64,000 bases of DNA from Glycine soja. Its lineage: Eukaryota; Streptophyta; Magnoliopsida; Fabales; Fabaceae. Location of the stretch: NCBI RefSeq assembly GCF_004193775.1, contig NC_041005.1:11534501-11598500 (forward strand). The letters are read 5' to 3'. The notes beneath the pieces are model-generated. The model had not been told where the DNA came from and made no database searches. It saw only the letters and a list, made by a program, of their open reading frames with translations. Of this stretch, positions 23,650 to 36,235 are shown in pieces (the first letter of the stretch is position 1; each line of letters starts with the position of its first letter). A program made the position numbers and the translations under genes.

Positions 23650-25100
23650 TTGCATTAGATTACATTACAGAGAAAAAGAAAGAGAGTAGTAGTAGGTGGT
23701 AGGAGGTGTAGTTAATAGGAATAGCTTCTTGTTGAGAGAGAGAGAGACTGTGTGTGGCACTCACTGCTCTTTCATCCTTCTCGTGATTATCATTTCAACC
23801 TTTTCTGTTTTCTCTTTCCTCACTCTCACTCACCCCTTTTGCTTTTCCTTCTCTCTCTGTGTCTGTCTCTTTCAAGTTCAAACCTCAAACCCTAGCCGTA
23901 GCCTTTTCAATCTTTCATGCTCCTTCTCGGTGAGTTACTTTGCATATGTTACGGTTTTTGGGGTCTTTCAATTCTCCTTCACGCCGCGCTTTCTGGGCTT
24001 CTGGGGCTATTTCAGGTAATGTTTATCACTTGTTATTTTCTTGGTTTCCTTAATTAATTGTTTTGATTTTTATTTGCAGTTTTTGTTTTTAGGGGGTGGT
24101 TGCAGTTGGTTGATTTTGCAAAACAAAATTTCTTGGATGATGGTTTTGCAATTTGTAAAGCTTTAACTTTTTTTTAGCTCCTCTTTTGAATTTGATCCAT
24201 GGGGAGGGAAATTGGTAAATGTATTTATGCTTTTTTGTTTGTTTCATGAATTTTACTTTTTTTTTTTAAATAAAAAATCTCTTCCATTGAGCTTCCTTCC
24301 TCTCCACTCGGCTTTGAATCCATTTTTTTTTTTTTAATTTTAGCTCTATTTCTGACATTAATTCGATGTTTGGGTTGTGAGTTTTGAATTTTGATCCTTT
24401 ATTTTTTCCCTGATATCAACTCTCACCTTGTATACCACTCTTCGCAAAATCAATAAAAGTATCCCACTTTCACATTCATCTTCAAACACCAAATCTGAAA
24501 ATAAAGGAGCTCTATTCTTGCTCTCCTCCATCAGGGATGTAAATGCTAGGGGTGGTCCAAGAGTGCGGCCTCAGGTTAGAACATCAGAGAGGAACATATG
24601 TAAGGAGTAGAATGGCAAAAAATGTGTTAAGTCTTTCAATTACAAGGATGACTATTTATTGATTTGTTTTAGGAGTGATTGGGTGAGGGAGAGGTCCAAT
24701 TCAATTTGTTTAGCAACTTGGTGTTTGGATGCGTGTGTGTTTTGTTTTTTCCTTGTGTATGTAGCTACATATATTATTTTTCACACTTTGAATGAATATT
24801 CATGTTGATTTCATAGACAAATACTAATGCATTGAAGTAAGTCTCTTCATTTGAATCACAATTCTTGTCTTAACCAATCTGAAATATTAATGCTAAAATT
24901 TCAGGTTTGGTGTTATAATCATTAAAGAGATTCAAGGCAACCAATTGATTTGGTGGAGAACTATGACTGAAGAGAAATCTGGAGGATGCCCTTTGCGGTT
25001 TTTTACTTCTGTGCAGTCCTCTGTGGCTCGTCTTTAAAATTGGGCTAAAGCTGAGTTTCCTGTTTTTTGTTCATCAATTTTTAAAATACATCTATCAAAT
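23650..25100 (+). promoter_or_regulatory. 5' leader of the kinase gene with an intron and upstream ORFs
   Basis: A GA-rich then CT-rich stretch from about 23670 looks like a plant 5' UTR; the start site is not determinable. TTCAG followed by GTAATG at 24016 and TTTCAG ending at 24904 define a probable 889-base leader intron; a second strong donor (GTGAGT) lies at 23930. The leader holds at least two upstream ORFs: one from ATG at 23917 (about 40 codons if spliced as proposed) and one at 24963-25037 (24 codons, MTEEKSGGCPLRFF), ending 63 bases before the main ATG. These could lower or regulate translation. Splicing is inferred from consensus sites only. Confidence 0.6.
24963..25037 (+). promoter_or_regulatory. 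Upstream ORF of 24 codons
   Basis: It runs from ATG to TAA in the second leader exon, beginning MTEEKSGG and ending SSVARL. It lies wholly upstream of the main start, so ribosomes would have to scan past it or reinitiate. Conservation is untested. Confidence 0.5.
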
Positions 25101-28100
25101 ATGGATACCTCTGGTAATACATGTGAGATAGTGGAATCAAGGGAAGAGATAATTTCTGAATTCAAAATGGATGAAAAGCCTGAGAGTAGTTGTGCTCACA
25201 AATCAGGAAAGAAGTATTCGATTGAGGATGATATTAATCAGCTTTTTCAGGCTATTGAAATTAAAAGCTCATCTAGAAGTCGTAGTTCATCACGTTTACA
25301 AAAGAGTGCTCTTAAAAGGCCAATAAAAGTTACTTCATCTCAGGCATCAGGAATTGGCATCTCAGAGCCTGTAAGTTTAAAGCAGGCACTTAGAGGGTTG
25401 TGCATCTCTCAGGCCTCAGAAATGGCTGCTTTGAAGAGACTGACTAAGCCATGCAGTTCATCTAGAGTATCAGAGGCGGGCACCATCAAAAGGTTGTACA
25501 CGGCAGTGGTAGATGAGGGGAAAGGGAACTTGGTTGAAATTTCTCTTGTGCCAGAGATATCTGCACCTTCTGATAAATTGTCCGGTGTAACTATATCAAG
25601 TTCAAGTGATAATCATGCTAGTCCTTTGGTTGATGCGACAAAACCAAAAGAAATGATAACTGGGTTTGCATCCCAATATCAGATTGTTCCTCTACCATTA
25701 GAGGTTGAGGGTGAGGAATTAATCACGGGAACTGGAAAACCAATACTTGCAAATTTGTCACCAGTTGCCTCTGCAAGTGAAGAAGTGCCAGAGGCCAGAA
25801 TGCATCATGCTTCCTCAAGCAAAGCTTCTCTTGGTTCTTCATTGCCAGATAAGGGGCATGAAGCAAATTTACCTTCTGCATCTTGTCCTCCTAGCTCTAG
25901 CACTGGTAATGGAGCGGATAAATCCACAAGCAGTAATACATGTTTGTCAAAGCCAATATTCAATAACTTGAACTTCCTTAAGAAAAAAGTAAAGCAAGAT
26001 TTAAGTTCTGCCTCTAGTTGCTCTACTCCTTGTACAAGTAATTTGGACAAGGAGGGTGGCAATTCTGATTTGAAGCATGATGTGAAAGACAATGAGAAAC
26101 AGTCGCCTAGCAGTTCAAATCATAGCATTGAAGTTAACTCAATTAATGGTGGTACAGATTCAAGCAAATCTGGTTTCAGCTTGAATTGCAATAAGAGAAC
26201 TAAGTTTCTGGTGACAAAAGTTGATGAGAAATCAAGATCAAAGGAAAAGGGCGAGTACTCTCAAAGCTCAAAAAGTAGCATTGGTGAATATAGTAGTAGC
26301 ACAAGCATCAGTGAGGAAAGCAGTCTAAGTGGTTCCAGTCGCGGTGGCCACAGGCCTCACATGTCAAAACACTTGAGATGGGAAGCTGTTCGTGCTGTTC
26401 AGCAGCAACATGGTAGTTTAAATTTGAAGCACTTTAAGCTGCTAAGGAGGCTTGGTAGTGGGGACATTGGAACTGTTTATCTTGCAGAACTAATTGGTAC
26501 CAGCTGCCTTTTTGCACTCAAAGTGATGGACAGTGAATTTTTGGCAAGTCGGAAGAAAATGTTCAGGGCCCAAACTGAAAGAGAGATCCTTCAGATGCTG
26601 GACCATCCATTTCTTCCTACACTTTATTCCCATATTGCAACAGATAAGCTCTCTTGCTTGGTTATGGAGTATTGTCCAGGCGGAGATCTGCATGTGCTGC
26701 GACAGAGGCAACCATACAAGAGTTTCTCGGAACAAGCAACTAGGTAGGAATTGTGGACTTTTCTACTCTCTAAGAATATATTTTGAAATTCAATCTTGCC
26801 TGGATTTCTATATTTCTGTTTTTAAATTCAGTCTTTGTCTGGTTAGAGTAAGTTCGTATTATTATTTTTTTAACCCTAGCTAATCACTATGTTCAAGATG
26901 TCCAGTAGACCTTTTGTTAATTTATTCATTTTAGCATTCATTTATCAGTCCAGCTATCATTATATGTTTGATATGCACTAAACTAGTAAACTAGAAAACC
27001 TAAGTTCAAATTTCTGGAGAATGGGAGTGAGGTAATGTGTATGAATGAAATTTAAAAAAAACAGACACATGTTAAAAAGGGTTAAAAACCATAGAAATTC
27101 CCAAGAGAACTGAATCAAATAGCAGTGTTTGAAATTATCTTGATTAATATACCGAAAAAAGTATAGTTTAGCCTGCAACTCATCAAGATGCAGATTAAGT
27201 ATACTAGGTAAAGATTATATAATATATACATCTTATACACACTCTTTCCACTAGATGACGTGCTTATTCAAGTGTAAATGCTGTGTTGTCTTGCTTCCTC
27301 ACTTACCAGAAACAGATTCCCGCATGACAATCCATGGCAAGTGGATAAGTTTTTCACACATTTTCCTCACTATAGTCATGCCATCACATTTGCAGGTTTT
27401 ATGTTGCTGAGGTTCTTCTTGCCCTGGAGTATTTGCACATGCTGGGAGTTGTATATCGAGACCTAAAGCCAGAAAATATCCTAGTACGAGAAGATGGACA
27501 CATTATGCTGACAGATTTTGACTTGTCACTCAGGTGTTCTGTCAATCCAATGTTAGTCAAGTCATCTTCACCTGACACAGAGAAAACATCCAGTCCCTGT
27601 TCTGAGGCTAGTTGCATACACCCTTTCTGTCTCCAACCAGATTGGCAAGTTTCCTGCTTTACTCCCATTCTGTTATCTGCCGGAATGAAATCTCGGAAGA
27701 TGAAGGCTGACATAGCTTCTCATGTTGGTCCTCTGCCACAGCTTGTGGTGGAGCCTACCAGTGCACGGTCTAACTCCTTTGTTGGAACCTATGAATATCT
27801 TGCTCCGGAGATCATCAAAGGTGAGGGTCATGGGAGTGCTGTAGATTGGTGGACTTTTGGTATATTTTTGTTTGAGCTTTTATATGGTAAGACTCCCTTC
27901 AAGGGCCAATCAAATGAGGACACATTAGCCAATGTTGTTTCACAAAGCCTTAAGTTCCCGGGTACTCCAATAGTCAGTTTCCATGCAAGAGATTTGATCA
28001 GAGGATTGCTGATAAAGGATCCTGAAAATCGATTAGGTTCTGTAAAAGGTGCTGCTGAAATAAAGCAGCACCCTTTCTTTGAAGGCCTCAACTGGGCTCT

Positions 28101-28236
28101 AATACGGTGTGCAGCTCCACCAGAACTCCCCAAGTTCCGGGATTTTGGAAGTACAGCGCCATCTGTGGCTGCAAATAAGGAGAATGCAAATGATTTAGAG
28201 GATATAGAAGACTGTGAAGAGTTTGAGCTGTTTTAG
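25101..28236 (+). CDS. KIPK: AGC-VIII serine/threonine protein kinase, KIPK/D6PK type
   Basis: Two coding exons, 25101-26743 and 27396-28236, give 827 residues. The intron has GTAGGA and TTTGCAG ends, splits codon Arg548 and is in phase. The N-terminal half is Ser-rich and probably disordered. [19 protein letters not shown] at residues 91-109 and SIEDDI before it are the features I associate with KCBP-interacting kinases (KIPK). A basic KKKVK lies at 294-298. The kinase domain starts near 445: glycine loop GSGDIG 452-457, Lys474, helix-C Glu493, YRDLKPEN with Asp570, the DFD triad (588-590, replacing DFG, diagnostic of plant AGC-VIII kinases), an insertion of about 80 residues, SFVGT with Ser675, and APE 684-686. 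The protein ends in FELF, a PDK1-docking FxxF motif. Related kinases phosphorylate auxin efflux carriers (D6PK) or bind a kinesin (KIPK); the exact paralogue is inference. All catalytic residues are intact. Confidence 0.93.
26744..27395 (+). other. Coding-region intron of the kinase gene
   Basis: Length is 652 bases, GTAGGAATT to CACATTTGCAG. Joining the exons restores [16 protein letters not shown], the expected helix E sequence of the kinase fold. An intron between these segments is common in this family. Confidence 0.9.
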
Positions 28237-28480
28237 TTAGAGTCATCTTCTCTGCCCTTTCCAACCCCGTTTTCTTTTTCATTTCTTCTTATGAGGGGTA
28301 CGAATTTGAATTGAAGTTGACTTGGTTTCAAAACTCATACTCATCCATATAACACTTAGTATAGCTTATAGCATAAATGTAATCCAAACCTCGTGACAAA
28401 TAGATAGATTAGTATATGTTTATACTGTACTAGAAGTTGCAAATCAATAAAGGAAACATGAGATTTCATTGGTTTGTCTG
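28237..28480 (+). terminator. 3' UTR and polyadenylation signal of the kinase gene
   Basis: An AATAAA hexamer occurs about 210 bases after the stop codon (CAATAAAGG near 28446), preceded by T-rich and TGTA-type sequence. The cleavage site would lie shortly after. Inferred from sequence only. Confidence 0.6.
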
Positions 28481-31400
28481 CTGGCAATTTTAGCCTCTAT
28501 ATGATATTATCAATGGATTTTTCTTTCCCTTTTTCTGTTTGCCTCCATGGTTGAAACATTGTCATGCTCCTTTATCTTCCTTTTTTTTTTTTTTGTTTAT
28601 AATACACTATAGTCAGTTCATACTTGTACAATTATTTACAGTACTTATGCTAAAAATTATTTAAAAAAAAAAAAGAAAAGCAAGTTTGTTACATGCCTTT
28701 ACAATTATGCAAATCCTTGAGATAAGTTCCATTTCTGGGCCAATCCAGAAATGTAAACAAGCATAACAGTGGTAGAGCTGGTTTTCTTATGTTGGTGAGT
28801 TTGATTTAGTTCTCGGTAACCTGTGGTACGATATCATAATGAACTGAACAGAGCTGTTTGTCTTATTCTTGCCGTATGCAGTTGAGGGTGTTTTCTTGGT
28901 TTAAAGCACATATTGGAGTTGTTGGCAATGGCATTCAATATATGCAAATTTAGAGTGACTTTGCCATTTAAATTGGTATGAAAAAGGTCAGTATTTGATG
29001 TTTATCAGCTCTGGGCTGTAATTTTCTATCTAGTCTGATGTGCATAATGATGATACAGGACAAGTGATGTGCTCATGTTGTAAGAAACATGACCATGCTG
29101 AAGTCCTTAATAGTTACTGACTTACTGATCAATATGGTGGACAGCACCGGCTTGTGGAGGTAATAAATTATAATTATTGGCTACTCCTTTAGGAAAAAAA
29201 ATATAGAAATTAATAATTTGAAATCCAATTTTGAATTGAGATTTGAATTAAATATTGATTGATGTTTTGTTCAAAAGTTGCAACAATTCAATTTCGGTTT
29301 TATGCTGTAAGAAAAAATCTTGTAGATAAAAATGAAAACATTTTTGCCATGATGTGCATGAACAAGAGTTGGAATGTTCTGTGTAAATCAGGAGCAGCTA
29401 AAGGCATGATATTATATTTGGTACATCAAATTATTTCGTTAAATTGTCAAGCATTGACACATACACGGTAATTTCCCGAGGCTGAAATTACATGCAAAAC
29501 CATTGTCATTTAAGCAATTTATTCAGGATTGTCCTATTGACTTCAATTTTCCTTGGTTTCATGACATGTAAAGTATTTTTCCTGTAATTGCTTTACATAT
29601 ACCAATGCACATATTTGGCACCAAGTTTTTTTTTTTTACCTCTTCTAACCTAGCTTCCTGAATCAAGTAGAAGCATCACCTAATAACTTTTGCTTTCAGG
29701 CTTTTGTCACTTGTAATGTTTTGAATCTTTGGTAGTACCTAATGACCATGATGATATCTTATTATGTGTTGAAAAACTAATTCTCTGTGATCTAGGCCAG
29801 CCTAAGTAACTTGTTGGTATAATGTTCCAAACTATTTGGTGATCCAGCAGTAACTATACTAATTGTTGTCATTCAAATTCAAACAACTCTATTCTGACTA
29901 AAAATTTTACTCGGTTTGTGCTCTGGTGGTGCCTGGTTCTAGATGAACTTGAAGATTCCGGAGGATCATTGTTGGAGAATATTTAGCAGAGAATGAAGAT
30001 ATACAGAAGGAATCTAAATCACTGAAACATCCAGAAGATCTAATTCTAGGCAAGGTACTTTCATTGTCAAAACACATACATTAGAGGTAAAAGAATTCCT
30101 GGGTACGCATGGTTTGATACTTTTGCACAATGGACTAGTAAAAGCAGGTAACTTTATATGACCCTTCCATGTTTGAGTTATATACCATGCAATAGTTGTC
30201 AAATTGACAACATGCTATATAAAAGGTGCACAATATGTATATATTTGATTCTTTCTCTCTTTTTAGTCCTATCCATCACATTGAATGATGGAACATCTCA
30301 ATTGATTTTACTGACTATCAGAGTTGCAGCTATACATATTTTCTTGTGGTGTTACCTCCATTGCTCCTTCATTTGTGCTTTGTTCTCATGCAAGTGTTAA
30401 ATCACTTCTTTTGCATACTTACTGTTTTTTTCACGAGACTTAGAAGTCAGGTGACACTGAAGTTGATTATGTGTTGTTGGTGTCACTGCCATTCTGACTT
30501 TATAGAAAGACCATGAATGCGGGGTGTTCAAGTATAAGTTAACTTTCAGATTTCAAACCAAATTAAACCTTTACTTGATATCAATTGCACCAACAACCAA
30601 AGAGGGATCGGATCTCGATGTGTTCAATTTGTCAAATAATATCATTTAACATTCCTCTGATTTTTATTCGTAGATTCATTCCATTAAGTTTTGTCACATC
30701 AATTCAGTAATATTCCCTTACATAGAAACGATAGCGCAGCAAGTGCTACAGGAGCATCCGCTAGGAATAGAGACAACAACGTGACATGCATATGCTAAGT
30801 AAATGTCCTTATAAAACTTAATATTCTTTTTTTTTTTTGAAATCTGTATGAAGTTTATTAAATAAAAAGTGAGACATGATCTTGTGATTTTCCCATAAAT
30901 TTTGGTTAATAGCAAAGACTGTGGTAAGAGTGTTAATATTTTCTTATAAGCCAAATTATGAAATTCATTTCCAGCACTAGTTTTGGTGGCAGTGCTTTGC
31001 TATATGAATTTGATGCAAATGACTTTATGTTAAGAGTGAATTACTCTTCGAGTACTACTCTATCCCCTCAACAAATCTTGTCACTTCATCTACTTAAAAC
31101 TGTATTAGATGAAGGTTAATTTGTTTCTCTTTATTTTTGCTGCGAAGTTAAGTTCATGTGCTCATATTGCAAGAAACGCGATTAAAGTTTCTGATCATTA
31201 CTGGTTCCCGTGTTTGGACAGCAAGGGTTGGAGAAGGTAGTAAATTAAACTATGGCTTTTTTGAATGTGTCCATTAGTATATGGTGTGAAAACGTCAAAT
31301 ACATTATACTAAACTTGTAATATACCACTTTATAATACTATCTTGTAATGTGTTGACAAACTTGTAATATACCACTTTACATTAGTTGTCAAAGTTAATT

Positions 31401-31669
31401 GGTGAATTGAAAAAAAAATGAAATATTTAATTCTACAAATGACGTTGATTTGTGGATATTGTTTTTTATAGAGGATTTCCGGATGTTTTTTTAGAGGATT
31501 TGTGGATATTGTTATTTGTACAGTGAATGCTCAAGCCATTTCTTTATTTGTAGATATTGTTACAAAGGCCAGAGTTCCACGTTATATATTCAGGAGAACT
31601 AATCAACCTACCTAAACATCGGCCGAAGTGAAAGCTTAATAAGATAGGAAATATCCTTAAAGTATTTAG
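28481..31669. other. Intergenic DNA downstream of the kinase, no supported gene
   Basis: ORFs are all under 82 codons without motifs. About 110 bases at 29050-29165 and 31145-31250 share words (GTGCTCAT, AAGAAAC, GGACAGCA, TAAATTA) in the same order and orientation, suggesting an old dispersed duplication. Poly-T runs lie at 28582 and 30825. Confidence 0.45.
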
Positions 31670-31671
31670 TA

Positions 31672-32784
31672 CTCCCTCCGTTAATTGTAAAATGTTTTTG
31701 AGAAATTTATTTGACTCTTTTTATAAGACATTTTTTTTTTCTAATTTTTAGATGTATTAGTTATTTTTTTCTTATATATTCTTATTTAATTATTTTCTCT
31801 TCAAAAATATTAATTATAAGCAATTAAGTTGAAAGAGAGAAAGGAAATCGTAAGTTTGAAATCAGGGGTGTTCGCGGGCCGATTTAGATCAATTTTGACT
31901 AAATTCAGGATTCAACCTAATCAAATTTGATTGGTCGTTCGGTTTGATTTTTATAATTTTTTTTTTTGAAATCCAACTTAAGTCAGCTCATTCATTAACT
32001 CTTTGGTTTGGTTCCAGTCAATGGGTTATTCATTTAAATATGATCTTTTTTTCTTACAACTATTAATTTATATCATGATTAATCTAAATATTTAATATAA
32101 TTAACACAATATTATCAAATGTATGAAAGTAATAAAATTGATTCATTTAATACCATCAACATAATATTCTAAAATAGACTAATACAAATTAAAATAAAAT
32201 ATTTTTCAACAAGATTTATTATAATAGTCTGAATCATAATTATTTTCTACAAACTAATTTCTTGCAATAAGCTTTGTTGCAACTAAATTTGTTGAAACAA
32301 ATGAACAAAATATGATTCATTAATATTATAAACATGACATAAAAAATAAATATGAAAAAAAGGTAAAACAAATAATAATGTACTCAAAGTAATACCTTAA
32401 GAAGTTCCAACATCACTAGTAGTTCCACCACTTGCAGTCTAATATTAGAAGTATTTAAAGCCAAACCAAACAACTCTAAAAATTTTGATCGATTCGGTTC
32501 GGTTTTGATTGGATCTATAAATCTAAACTCGTGACCTAACTCGTATATGAATAGTTTTGATCGGTTTTGTTCGATTTTGACCCAAATACATAAATGACTA
32601 AACCCAAACTGTTCGGATCGGTTTGGATCAATTCGAGTTCATGGGTGACTTGTATCCGTGAACACCCCCCTATTTGGAATGATGATACAAATAATTGCCA
32701 GATTTAATGTGACTAACTAAATTAATTAATTTTAAAAGGGGTATGAATTAGTTGAAACGATCTTATAATTAAGGACGAAGGGAG
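31672..32784. mobile_element. Stowaway-like MITE, split by a nested hAT MITE
   Basis: The ends CTCCCTCCGT (31672) and ACGAAGGGAG (32784) are inverted, and each is flanked by TA (31670-31671 and 32785-32786), the Tc1/mariner-type target. Further inward TTAATTGTAAAATG and the reverse complement of CTTATAATTAAGG match. Removing the nested insertion leaves about 295 bases, a normal Stowaway size. It encodes nothing. Confidence 0.8.
31863..32672. mobile_element. hAT-type MITE nested in the Stowaway element
   Basis: The ends CAGGGGTGTTCGCGG and the reverse complement of the right end, TAGGGGGGTGTTCACGG, pair with a small indel. The 8-bp flanks tttgaaat (31855-31862) and tttggaat (32673-32680) differ by one base and fit a hAT target duplication. 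The 810-base interior is AT-rich with runs of GGTTTGG/CGGTTT-type words and has no ORF. Confidence 0.8.
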
Positions 32785-33141
32785 TATAACTTAATTTACC
32801 TGCCAAGTTCTTAAGTATTTAATATCCTTAATTTACATAGCACTTGTTAATAACAATTTTCAATTGTTAAAATGGGTTTTAATTTGGTTGGTTCATAGTT
32901 TGGAATTTTGAATACAATAGTGCCGCTACTCCTCCGGTGAATAATTGGATGTTGGGTGGAGTGCATTTGAAATTTTGTGTAAGGTTAAATATGTTTTTAG
33001 TTTTTATAAATTTTTAAAATTTAGTTAATTTTTACAAGAAAATTCACCTATTTTTAACACATAAGATGTGAAAAAAATTATAAATATACACATTTTTTTA
33101 AAATATAAATATGTATGTACAATTTAAACTATAGTCATGTA
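32785..33141. other. Short intergenic segment
   Basis: It contains AAGGTTAAATATGTTTTTAG at about 32981, like a MULE terminus, but no partner is seen. No gene. Confidence 0.35.
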
Positions 33142-34049
33142 TGTGACACCCTCTACCCCATACATATATGTACTAATAATAAGATGAATAATAAATTATA
33201 ATTAATTAAAATTTCTTAAAACATGTTTAAATAAAAGTATTTCAAAATGGTAAAAGGCTCACATTTGCTTTCTTTTACATTCTATTCAAACTTGTCCAAA
33301 TAAATAATAAAGTCATCTTGGCTCAAACAAGGCTGCCTAAGATTTCATACAATTAATATAGAAACTTATACTCCAATGTCACATCCTATCAGAGCATTGT
33401 GTCCCGACGTCCTTCAGCACAAGGTTCCTTAAAGCAATTCACCTAGTCATCTGCTCCCCCGAACACAAAGTTCAAGATCATCATAGGATTCAAACACAAA
33501 CAACACACAGGGAGTGAGTTATCACATTCCTAACTAATAGAGAAACAAGACAACTAGATATACATATCATATAAATGAGATACAACTTACTTAAACATAA
33601 CTCACGTAATTCCACCACTTTGTCATTTAAAATTCACTTTTTAATCATCAATCACATTACACATGAATCACACACTCCGATCAAGACATAATAACACATC
33701 AATTTCATAATAAATAATTAGCAAGCGTATGCAACAGTTATGCTAAGACTCAAGCTTATATGCAATGTGGTACCATGTTAGTGAAAAACCACCATGGTGC
33801 ACTTAGGAGTACATAACAAGACACACCACAACATGGGTATGTCAGATTACTCTCACTAAGTAAAATCATAGGGAGACCAATCAAGGTCACGTTGTTTTGC
33901 AAAAATGCTTCAACCATGTGGGATCGACACATACTTAAAGGACTACTCAAACCGAGTGTATTTACCCCCAAGGCCTACACTCCGAAGAGTTCATCAGGGC
34001 CTTTCCTTCCTGATTCAGGTCCAACCCCTAAAATAATTTTTTGCATGCA

Positions 34050-34870
34050 GACACTGCTCATGAATTATACAATACCCACGACCTCACACGCGTATTTTAA
34101 ACATGTTTAACACATTGCGCTACAATTTAACACTGGTTCCAAAATAGGAAACCTACACTTTCTCTTTAACACTGGTTCCTAAATAGGAAACTTAAACTTT
34201 TTCTTTAACACTGCACATCAACACTTTTCTCAAGATAACATTGGTCGGGTTATTGTATAATTCACAGCTCACAACACAAAGTAATGTCACATCAAGTGTT
34301 AACCACACACTTATTCACAACTAAAACTTGTTCATAATTTCACATCTCATAATGTCACAATCCACCATCACATGTTTACATGTATATCACATATTAACAC
34401 ATATTCAACTTTGCACTTATACTCAATCTCAATAACAATATTATAATCTAAAAGCAACATGTTAGTCCACAATTCATCACAAATTCAATTTATAGACACT
34501 GCTCATGAATTATATAATACCCATGACCTCACACTCGTGTTTTAAACACGTTCAACACATTGCGCTACAATTTAACACTGGTTCCTAAATAGGAAACCTA
34601 CACTTTCTCTTTAACACTGCGTATAAACATTTTCTCAATATAAACACTGGTCGAGTTATTGTATAATTCACAGCTCACAACATAATTATTGTCACATAAG
34701 TATTAAACACACACACTTATTCACAACCAAATATCATGCCCACAATTTAGCATCTCATAATGTCACAATCAATCATCTCATGTTTACATGTATCTCACAA
34801 ATTGACACATTTCACTTTGTACTACTCAATCTCCATAATAATATTATAATGTCATTATAATAATTTATTA
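34050..34870. repeat. Tandem duplication of about 445 bases inside the solo LTR
   Basis: Copy 1 begins GACACTGCTCATGAATTATA at 34050 and copy 2 begins with the same words at 34495. Both go on through TTAACACTGGTTCC and ATAATTCACAGCTCACAACA. Copy 1 has an extra internal repeat of the TTTAACACTGGTTCC block. Confidence 0.8.
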
Positions 34871-34922
34871 CACCTCATAACTCATATACATATCACACAA
34901 TAATCATATTTACATGACACAA

Positions 34923-34926
<4 letters not shown>

Positions 34927-34960
<34 letters not shown>
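34927..34960. repeat. AT dinucleotide microsatellite
   Basis: An uninterrupted TA run of about 34 bases, likely polymorphic in length. Confidence 0.9.
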
Positions 34961-34961
<1 letters not shown>

Positions 34962-36235
34962 AATCAAGCTACATTATTTTTAATCAAAAGAGTTTTTATA
35001 ACAATTAATTTAACATTACATCAAAAGAAATTATCACTAGGCATTAACCTTACAACTTTCTTTAATTTATTATTTTAGTATTACAATAAATATATACACA
35101 TAACATGTTAATCATCGTCGTGGAAAAAAATTAGAACAAGATAATAAGTTCATCAAACATATATAATTCAAAGTTATAATTATAAGGATAAAATAAAAAA
35201 TTACAGAAACACCCCAAAACCCATTCCAATTGATACTCTAAGGATCCTACACATGTTCTCACTAATCCCTAATTGTGAATAACTCATCCCTTACCTCGAT
35301 GTAGTCACTCAAGCATTCTCAGTTATCAATTGTGGCGTTTTTGGTGCTTTCTAGAGCTCTTCCTCCGGTTGCTCTGTTAGGGTTCCCAAACGTTAGAGAG
35401 AAGGAGAAGGGATTGAAGCCTCCATTCCATGGTCCTACGTGCGATGCATATTTCTCTGTTCAAAGGAATTATTTTGTAATTCCCAACGGTGAAGGCGTTT
35501 TGAATTAAATCGCGAACCACATATCATAATTTCACGACAATCCAACGGTTAACGAGCTCGGGATCATTGTTTTACCGAGACAGTTCTAGGTTTCTATGAG
35601 AAAGAAAAAGTTATGATGCAAAGGGTATTTCTCTTAGCTTTGACATGTTTTCGTAATTGCCAACGGTGAGAATGTTTGGAAATGAGTTCCAAACCTGGTG
35701 GTATGCGGTGGATGAGTCTGAGATCGTCATTTTTCTGAGATAAGTTTGATGGTATGCGGGAAAAAGAGAGGATTTTGGGAGAAGGAGAGAGGAAAACAAA
35801 ATTGAGAGAAAGAGGAGGTATCGTCACTATGAAAACTGACCTATTTATAGCTAGGGTACTTACAACTTATTATTTACTCTATTTTATTTATTTTTATTAT
35901 TTTATAAAAATGAGCTCTATTTTATTCTCTATCAAATGAATAAATAAAATACTTTTTTTTCTTAAATCATTATTTTAATTAATAAAGTTATTTCTCCTTA
36001 TTTATTTAAATATAAAAACCTCATCATTTTTCTAAAACTCTATTTATTTATAAATAAAATCTTTTTTAAATTAGTCTACGAAAAATGGGATGTTACAATT
36101 TATGTGAATAGTTATGAAGTAAAACTTTAATATTTGAGGGACATAAATAATAATACAATGATAATTATTTATTAATAACTTTGAAATAAATAATAAATAC
36201 TTTTTCAATTCTTGTAAAGAAAAATATAACAATAT

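Larger units (their letters stand above)
33142..36097. mobile_element. Large solo LTR (probably Ty3/gypsy)
   Basis: It begins TGTGACACCCTCTACCCC and ends GGGATGTTACA, a start/end combination common in large gypsy LTRs. The flanks atgta (33137-33141) and attta (36098-36102) differ by one base, consistent with an aged 5-bp target duplication. No internal domain, primer site or second LTR adjoins, so a solo LTR left by LTR-LTR recombination is inferred. It contains a 445-base tandem duplication and an AT microsatellite. Confidence 0.65.

Noticed and set aside
23408..23650. 80-codon minus ORF upstream of the kinase
   Set aside because: Its composition reflects CA/TG-rich sequence and it overlaps the probable promoter. 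No domain.
25805..26735. Minus-strand and alternate-frame ORFs within the kinase exon
   Set aside because: Shadows of the kinase reading frame, which has full domain support.
33142..36097. A complete retrotransposon at the large LTR
   Set aside because: No second LTR, primer site, gag or pol is seen next to it, and the 5-bp flanks almost match, so a solo LTR is the simpler reading.
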